From positions 1,240,001 through 1,304,000 of the forward strand of contig JANVFP010000002.1 of assembly GCA_027919835.1 (NCBI GenBank): DNA of 64,000 nt, in the 5' to 3' direction. A model generated the notes under the pieces. It ran no database searches, was not told the origin of the DNA, and saw only the letters and a program-made list of their open reading frames with translations. This DNA comes from Lentinula raphanica. Lineage: Eukaryota > Basidiomycota > Agaricomycetes > Agaricales > Omphalotaceae. Of this stretch, positions 56,888-64,000 are shown piece by piece; positions within the stretch are counted from its first letter, which is position 1; each line of letters opens with the position of its first letter. The position numbers were made by a program, and so were the translations under genes.

Positions 56888-57726
56888 CTACTTACGAGGT
56901 TCGTATACGGTCATCTCGAATCCACCCGAATAAGGAAGGGTCAGACTACGAAAGCCATTAGCTGGCTCAGAGAAATAATCCAACAACTCTTTGTAACCAT
57001 GAGCAGCTGTGAGCGTATGGTCAACTAGTATCACTGCTCCAGGCCTGAGTCTCGGCTGTACGAGCTTGACGGTTGGCAGTGCGAGGGGCGTCCATACTAT
57101 GAGATTCGATCGTTAGTACAACGTTAGTAACCTCAACAGAGTCGAATTGCCAACTTACTATCAAGCAAGAGTAAATCGACATCCTGGGTTACGTTCGTAG
57201 CCAATGTTCCCAAAAGATTACCCTCTCTCAGATCAATCTCCCTCTCGACTTCTGGCCCACACTGCTTCCAGTGTTGCCGAGCTTTAACGACTTTGCTCGG
57301 TTCGTTCTCCGTAGCGATAACCCCAGGCTTGCTTCTCCTTCTATCAGCCGCATCCAATCTCTTCTTGTTCTCGCCGACCGCAAGCGCGAGGTAAATCGTA
57401 CTAATCCCAAAACTCGTACCGGCCTCGATGACATTCGTAGCACCTGTCGCACGAATGAGCTGGTAGACAAAGTGACATTTGTCTTTGTCCAAAGCGATGA
57501 GCTTGTCGCGCATCAGATCGTCAAAGGACGAGTCAATTTCCAAAGATTTGGTTGGCGCAGTGGTTTCACCAACTTGTCCTCCATCCGAAGCTGTGTTCGA
57601 AACGTCGGTCGAAACAAACCGAGCTTTATCGCCTTTCAATCGATCTTCCTGTTCAATCGATAAGTTGTGGAGATGGTCGAGCAGGGATAGGATATGCTGT
57701 GGTGCTTCAACTGGTGATCTAGCCAT
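56888..57726 (-). CDS. SAM-dependent O-methyltransferase
   Basis: Minus-strand exons 57159..57726 and 56888..57096, 62-bp intron, 258 residues. Class I methyltransferase fold: VIEAGTSFGISTIYLALAV is motif I (SAM-binding loop), GVIATENEP the acidic end of strand 2, REGNLLGTL and DVDLLLLDIW the strand-4 region, and GAVILVDHT the post-motif region. The order is that of the methyltransferase 3/24 families, which methylate small hydroxylated compounds. The enzyme is 30-40 residues longer than bacterial members because of an N-terminal insertion (about residues 25-65). Its substrate is unknown, and no secondary-metabolite cluster surrounds it. Confidence 0.8.
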
Positions 57727-59559
57727 TTGAGAATCTGTGAGTGACTGTTACTTTGACGAATCCGCTGAGGCTTTTTATCACTTGTAGAAACTGCTTTGAC
57801 CAGGCCTTATTTGGTCTCAGACTTTACCTGCCTGCCGAATCTGTGAGTTGTTCAACTACTAACGTTGTTCTGTCTGAATCGAAAAACCGTGACTTTACGC
57901 GACAACCACAAAGAATTGCGTAGAAGTATACAACAGTGTGTACTATAGAAGCTCGAGGCCCAAGAGGTCCCCACTCTTCTTTTTGCGATCACAGCGTACA
58001 TGTAAGTATTTCACTCATATCGGAGTTTTCTTTGACTGATTGGTCGAGTGCCACTCACTGTTTGCATCATCCTTGATCAGCCTACCACCCATCATCGAGG
58101 CATCATCACTCACCTCAATCCGAGTCCGAACTCAGGCCTGCTCGGGCGGGAGTCGTCATTGGTCAACTCAAACAACTGAAGATCCAGACTTTTGTTTTGA
58201 GTCTCGGTCCACTTTCTTCACAAACCATAGACGATCATAACGGACGTCGATCCAACAGACTGTATACAGTTATATATTAGCCAATAGTAGGTCATTCCAA
58301 TGATCGCAAAGCGCCATTGGATGGTAAGTACTGGCCAGTACGAGTGCCAGCTCGGAAGTACCAGGATTTGATCTGAATAAAAGATTTTTTCAATTCGCTG
58401 AGCTCATCGATAGTATCGCCCAGGCCAAGGCCCAACTTCTAGGTGAATCTACGGCTCAACCCAGAGCGCAAGAATATAGTGTAGTGGCCAATAGGAGGGT
58501 CATCCACAAGTGATCACAAAGCGCTATTGCACAGTCACGTACTGAACTCGGAGACTGCGACTGACTGCAAGTGCTAGTGGTTGATCTGACTAAAGGATTT
58601 TTTTTGCGTTGTGCTCATCCAGGCTCATTGATAGTATCGCGGTTCGCCAAGGCCCTAGTGACCCTGCCACTACCCTGCCCCACCTGAGCCCACCTGTCCC
58701 AACTAATCGAATTAACGGCTTGAACAAGAGCTCAAGAACACAGTATAACATTCAAATGCCTCAATTTTCCAAAAGGAACAAGAAGAAACTCACACCTTTT
58801 GCCAGCGTCCACAGGCGTCCATCTGCTTCCACCGAGTCAGGTTACCAAGGCACTACTCGGCCACCGTAAGGGTGCGTCCATAGGCGTCCATGCCAGTGCG
58901 TCCTGAAAGCAGCGATAAGAGGCGATGAGTCGTTTTCAAGCCGACTCGGACTCGACCAGGACACAGCGGCGGACTTCAAGAAGTTGAGCCTCTTCTGCTG
59001 GCACTGAATTCTTACATGAATCGTGGCACTATCGTATCGGGTAATCGCATAAAACCCTACGAAACCACCCTCAAAATGTTCGTCAATGTTCGACAATTCG
59101 AAAAAATGGCGCAGAATAACAAAACAATTTGGGGATGCTTCCAAAAGGGATTGTTGTTCGGACGCGGTTGAGTGACCCTACTCACTCCTACTCGGTGACC
59201 AGTCACCAGTGGCATATAAGGCTAAGCTGAAGTTTCTATCGTTAAAAGCCCCCCCCCCCCTCCCTTGCACTGCAACTAACGAAAATCACCTTCTGCCAAA
59301 AAAACTCCTTGCTGGTCAAGGAACGTCCTGATTCGGATTTGGTTCTGGTCCATACTACTTCGAATCTCCTTCAAGGTTTCCACCAGCGAAGACTCTTAAA
59401 CTTCCCAATCTTTCGAAAAGTGTTCCTTTACGACTCAAATTCGAGCTCACATCCGACGTGAGTAAATCGTCTTAATATGATATTATATCTCATAATGAAC
59501 TCAACCTGTATTTATTTTCTTTTACTTAGCTCCCTGCCTCCAAAGCGTACCCTATCAAC
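57727..59559. other. 1.8-kb intergenic region with a diverged direct repeat
   Basis: Two related blocks, about 58277-58440 and 58480-58660, share GCCAATAG(T/G)AG, TGATC(G/A)CAAAGCGC, TTGATCTGA(A/C)TAAA, then a run of T and GATAGTATCGC. No gene is seen. A C10 run lies at about 59250, and a pyrimidine-rich leader precedes the start at 59560. Confidence 0.6.
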
Positions 59560-60227
59560 ATGCGAATCAGCCTCACTATGACCCTATTTGTCCAACTTGT
59601 TGGCCTGAGTCTTTTGGTCTCAACTTTGGCTCTGCCTGTATGTATTGTACTGATTAATCGTATCTTTACTGCAACTATAACGTTCCTTTTAACAGTATCG
59701 GCGGACTCTCGTTTACATCTCTGCAGATTGGAGATCGGATGCGGAGCTTGAGTGTGTCAAGGCAGGACTGATAACGACCGCAGAGCGAAAAGGTAAAGAC
59801 TGGGGATTTCCAAGCGAAACGATTCGCGTTATGGAGTCAAAGGATTCCTCTGTGTACATTGATGGAGACGACAATACATTATCCCATGTCTATACCAAAC
59901 CTCCCCGAAAATTCGATACCCATCATACCCACAGCATAGGCGTTGTATCTATCGACGCATCTGGCGAGAAACCTGTGTTCAACATGAAGAATGATTCCGG
60001 GAACGACGAACTGAAAATTGGGACAAAGGTGAGTTAGTAGACTCTCAGATCAAGAATGCCAAGGTCTGACTACGTCCTGCTATCCTTTCTTTCAGGACAG
60101 CGACATGGAGTTTCAAAAAGATGAAAAGGGAAGATGGAGAGTTGTCGAGAAAGGTCGGACTCAGCAGAATGACTCGGAGAAGTCAATGACAAATACCTCA
60201 CAAAGTGAGAGTGACGGGCATGAATAA
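59560..60227 (+). CDS. Small secreted protein
   Basis: Exons 59560..59637, 59696..60028 and 60096..60227; 180 residues. The first exon is a textbook signal peptide (MRISLTMTLFVQLVGLSLLV, then STLALP). The mature part (YRRTLVYISADWRSDAELEC onward) is hydrophilic, has a single Cys and a His-rich HHTHSIGV motif, and ends in a Ser/Thr/Glu-rich tail. No domain is recognised, and there is no membrane helix or GPI-type tail. Size and composition fit the small secreted proteins that many agaricomycetes expand, but no role can be read from the sequence. Confidence 0.7.
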
Positions 60228-60800
60228 TCGATTGACCGGGGGAGATGGGAAGAGATTGGGAAGATGACAACAGATGCGGACTTACTTGGCTTGGGCTTGT
60301 ATCGCAGCTACTATTCGATACGGTCTGTGTACCCTAGAATCCACAGCTACACAGGAGCCTGAATCGCATCGAAGCATCATCGACGGGAGTAATACCTATC
60401 CGTATACTGTGGAATGACGACCTCCTGGTAGAACTGCACGAGATTTCATAAAAAAGCCTAAATGAAGGATGTAGGATGTAGTAAGAGGTTCACCACGAAA
60501 CTGGAGAGACCTACGATTGATGATATTGTTGGAAACTCATCTCCACTTCGTTATTTTCGTCATCAAGGTACATACATAAGCATTAAATCCCCATGATTGC
60601 GATGATAGTAGTATACAAGAGGGGAAGGATATCGGGAGTCAAAGCGATACCGGAAGCGCTAGAACAAAATGGTGTTGAGATCTTCATAACCTCCTCGACA
60701 TATCACATCTAGAACTCCAAGTTGAGTGAACAACTCAGTGTATCGCGCGCGGTTGTACGCAATCCAGGTCCTCTAACCTCAACTCAGCACCTCTCAGCAC
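60228..60800. other. 3' flanks of two converging genes
   Basis: No coding signal. Confidence 0.4.
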
Positions 60801-62883
60801 TCACGCAACCGCAAATCTAGACTTTTCTCTAAGTCTCGGTCCAATCCTTCTATACACAAACGGTAACGGGACCGTTAGCGTCATGACCCCAGCCAACAAC
60901 GCAGTCGCGCCGACTGTACCCAACCCGTCGTACATATACCCAGCAAATAACGGGAAGACGGCTGCGAACGTCGAGCGCATGGCGCTATTGGACGCCATGG
61001 CACTCGCAGCTATGGGTCGGTAGGCAGTGACGAGGTAGGTGAAGACACATGTGAAGACGAAGTATATCCCTGCGCCGAAGAAGATGGAGGCGATGATGGG
61101 TACGATCCAGGGAACAGATGGGTAGGTAGTGAAGGCAAGGAAGTAGAGGCCTAGAGATGGAAAGGGAATTCATGATCAGATTATTCAAAAAGAAGTATTC
61201 TCCTGGGTCATGAAAACTTACCGAGTGGAGTGAGGATACCCCCAATTTCACCCATATACAATCTAGCCTCTGGTGGTGCTACACCGCCGTTCTTCTCTGC
61301 CTCTCTTGAGAAAACCCTTTGATGATATGCGAGTAAGATATGAATGGCATACCTGATATCACAACTGTAGCGACCTACCTATTCCAATACGGCTGCGATG
61401 CCAACCCAGATAACATACCGATCCCGATTCCCAAAAATGATAAGCCAGTGGATTGCATATTGAAACCGTGAATAGTCTCGAAGATCACAGGAAAAGCTTG
61501 GAAAGCGAGGTAGAGAATTCCCAGTATGAGGGAGGTCCTGTTATGACAGAGATGCACTCATGTGAACAAAAGAGTTCTTCCATAAGATTGAGGTTGCATA
61601 CCAAGTGTTTAAGAGTAATGCCATGCGATCATACAGCACTAACTCTGGAAGAACGACGTTATTAGATGTGTCTTTGGCCGTAATAAACGATGTTGGCCAA
61701 AGCACTCACGGAATGGTTTGTAACAGCTAATCAAGATCGCCTGACCCAGATTGATTTCGCTTCTCTCGAGTGGGGCGAAATAGTTGTTGTCGCCGGTGGA
61801 TTTGCGGAGTCTATGAAGGAGCAGGATATCAATCTCGGAAAAACGACATTCAAGGATTCCTCGTTCTTACATACCTGATTGCTTTCCGTTTTCGCAAGAC
61901 AGGAACATAGGTTTCCGGGACAAACTGAGATGATATTGGAGCAAGATTCCCAGAAGGATGAATTGACTTACGGCGAACAAGGCAAAGGTCTGAGTGAAAG
62001 TCCACATTATAAGCATATAATATGTCCATCGCCAATTTACGTTCTACGAGTCCAATGAGTAACCGTTGAAATGTGAGGCTTGCCAAATGCACCTGATTGA
62101 TGAAACTGAAGACGGCAGATTGAGCATAGTCAAGGGATTACCTTCTCGTATAGTCACTCACCCGCTCAATAATGGCCCAAGAACTGGCCCAATAAAAGGG
62201 CTTATAGTATAGACAGCCATCGGACTAGGTGATGCATTGAAAATGATGAATCATGATGGATCTAGTCAATGACAGACACAACTCACTTGGCTACAGTTTT
62301 GTTATCGTAGAGATCACTGACGGAGCCTCCAGCGACACTCAAGAAGGTGGAGCCACAGAATCCGGTGATGAAGCGGAACACGAGGTATACGACTGGGATT
62401 CTTTCAATCGATTTTCCCAGACGAGGAGATATTATAACGCTCACCAATATTGGGAGCGAAGGCGACTCCGAACGAGAATGCAAGCAGCAGCACGAATGAT
62501 ACCCTGTAAATGATATTTCTGCCATAGACTTCCGATAACGGTCCCGCGAGCAAAGGGCCTAAACCTAAACCTTCTACGAAAAGGCTGATAGCAAGGATGG
62601 TGACTTCCTGCGATACGTGGAATGTTTCTGACACTCCATCTTCTGTGAAAGAGGCTGCAGATGAGGCACAGGTAACGCAGAGTGCTGAGGAGGATATGAC
62701 TAGAACTATAAGCCATTTTCTGGCGAGGGAAATAGACTGTGGGTGCTCGTGGGGCTCTAGCGTGACTTCATATTGCGAGGGCTTGATTTCCAAGCTTTCT
62801 TCCCCATTCTTCTGTGTTTTCTGTTCGTGAGATTCGATATCAGGTATGGCTGTATGGGATCTAGTTGAGGAAGAAGAAGACAT
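60801..62883 (-). CDS. MFS transporter, DHA1 multidrug/polyamine type
   Basis: Multi-exon minus-strand gene, ATG at 62883 (MSSSSSTRSHTAIPDIESHE), stop at 60801. A 55-residue hydrophilic N-terminus is followed by twelve expected helices: RKWLIVLVISSSALCVTCAS, the motif-A region LAGPLSEVYGRN, VYLVFRFITGFCGSTFLSVA, AVYTISPFIGPVLGPLLSG, WRWTYYMLIMWTFTQTFALF, SLILGILYLAFQAFPVIF, GIGIGMLSGLA, and late helices AGYMYDGLGTVGATALL and VTLTVPLPFVYRR. Junctions I checked (for example NIV|VYLVF and VAK joined through Asn to PMAVY) hold frame. Family members export drugs or polyamines with proton antiport; the substrate cannot be predicted. It shares a 171-bp promoter with the DUF952 gene. Confidence 0.8.
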
Positions 62884-63054
62884 GAGAAAGGAAGAGGAAC
62901 AAACAAAATGCTTTCTAATTCAACTTGCATGTCTTTGCTGGAAAAAGTATGAAGCCAAATTAAATTAAGCGCCGATTATCTGTCATTGGGCGTCTAAATT
63001 CTTAGCGCCAATTTCTCAAGCTTCCCTTGTTCTCCCCGAATCCTTCAGAGCGAT
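62884..63054. promoter_or_regulatory. Bidirectional promoter between MFS and DUF952 genes
   Basis: Only 171 bp separate the two start codons, so regulatory elements must be shared or interleaved. AAATTAAATTAA lies near 62957. Confidence 0.4.
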
Positions 63055-63486
63055 ATGAGTGACACAGAGTCAAAACCGAAATTCATCTACAAACTCGTTC
63101 CTTCCTCTGAGTCTGCTATCAGTATCTCTGAAGAACTACCCATCAGACTGCCTGTCAGCTCAATTGATCAACAATCTGGTTTCATCCATCTCTCGACCTC
63201 CGTCCAATTGCTCAACACCCTCAAGAGGTTTTTCGCACAGGACAGCTCAGTCTTTGTCCTGAGGCTCCCATTTGACAGGCTAGAGGAAGAGAAGCTTATC
63301 CGATGGGAAGATCCGAAAGCAGAAGTGTGTGGCCCTCGAGGCGGAGAAGGAATGTTCCCACATCTCTACAACGATCTGAAGCTGGGCAAGGAGGAAGTTG
63401 ATGTGGTCCAGGTCTTAACCCCGGTTGAAGGCAGCTGGCACAAAGCCATTGAGAATGCGAAAGAGGATGGCTGGCTGGTATACTGA
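63055..63486 (+). CDS. DUF952-family protein
   Basis: 143 residues, single exon, ATG at 63055. It shows the family hallmarks: FIYKLVPSSE at the N-terminus, SGFIHLSTSVQLLNTLKRFF, the short strand VFVLRLPFDRL, and FPHLYNDL toward the C-terminus. Length matches bacterial and fungal DUF952 proteins, which are small cytosolic proteins of unknown function. Coding quality is good, and no signal peptide or membrane helix is seen. Confidence 0.85.
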   Translation: MSDTESKPKFIYKLVPSSESAISISEELPIRLPVSSIDQQSGFIHLSTSVQLLNTLKRFFAQDSSVFVLRLPFDRLEEEKLIRWEDPKAEVCGPRGGEGMFPHLYNDLKLGKEEVDVVQVLTPVEGSWHKAIENAKEDGWLVY

Positions 63487-64000
63487 TCATGCGTATGGAT
63501 TCGGGCCAAACTCAAATCTTTGAGTAAGAAGTTGACCTGCGTTCCCAGATGCGTCTTCAAATTTTGGCTAATTGCGAGCGAAGCGAAGCAACTGGGTTCA
63601 TGTGAGGACCGTAGAGTGTGGTCTGAGTTTGTACTTGTTTGGCAAAAACGGGGCAACGATAAAATTTTGCTCGTTTTGAGATATATGCCAGCTTCTGCGT
63701 TCAAATCCTCATATTTTTCCTAATGCTCTCAGAAGTATGCTCGCCTCAAGTGCCCGAACCAGTCTACACACTTTTGAATGATGTGATTCTTCCAAATTTT
63801 GAGCTTTGTGCTTTGTGCGTTTTACTGAGAGAAATTGGAAGATTCAGAGGTGCCGGCACATCTGGGCAGTGAGTTTTGTGCTTTTTCCCCTTCATCTTCT
63901 ACTCAAATACTTTTCAGAGTACTCAATCAGACTCATTAAACATTGCTCTCAACTAGGATTAAGCTTCGCGAGCACATCACCGTGCTACGGTGAATACCTT
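63487..64000. other. Right edge of the window, no gene recognised
   Basis: Short frames only. The last 100 bases could belong to a gene outside the window. Confidence 0.35.

Overview
The window is eukaryotic nuclear DNA from a basidiomycete fungus, most likely an agaricomycete. The evidence is dense 45-80 bp GT-AG introns, a Plavaka-type transposase with an Ulp1 protease partner, a Ty3/gypsy element, an agaricomycete-style TET/JBP-like dioxygenase, F-box paralogs and ordinary fungal housekeeping genes. I saw no rRNA, tRNA or CRISPR. Gene models were spliced by hand from reading frame, splice-site consensus and family motifs; no search was run.

The left part (about 1-28 kb) is a mobile-element belt. 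At 1-5.1 kb are an Ulp1-type peptidase (5' end outside the window) and a four-exon Plavaka transposase. From 5.1 to 7.1 kb lie an 18-bp minisatellite and a 358-bp tandem duplication. From 7.6 to 10.1 kb is an 11-exon DUF6532-like gene with one frameshift in a C run. From 10.3 to 11.1 kb is degenerate repeat ladder. From 11.1 to 19.0 kb, a minus-strand TET/JBP-like dioxygenase pseudogene is split by a near-intact 6.3-kb Ty3/gypsy retrotransposon (12051-18391; 177-bp LTRs with one difference; CCGG target duplication). From 20.6 to 21.95 kb is a GRF-like zinc-finger gene whose 5' part is separated by a 3.23-kb Tc1/mariner-type element (21960-25189; 48-bp TIRs; TA target site). A 282-bp MITE with 57-bp inverted repeats sits at 27381-27662.

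The right part (28.9-64 kb) is mostly ordinary genes: an F-box gene and its decayed paralog; a conserved six-exon membrane protein in divergent arrangement with another membrane protein; a seven-exon protein of unknown function; a mitochondrial RRG7/DUF2034 protein; three related single-pass membrane proteins in tandem; mitochondrial ribosome recycling factor; a large RING-containing SNF2 ATPase; a 1,099-aa low-complexity protein with repeated W-P motifs; a tail-anchored RING protein that seems to need a GC-AG intron; an O-methyltransferase; a small secreted protein; an MFS transporter; and a DUF952 protein. These do not form one pathway. Several share short divergent promoters.

The most informative features are the two nested insertions into host-type genes, the TIR families, and the tandem expansion of the membrane proteins. 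I found no clearly undescribed system.
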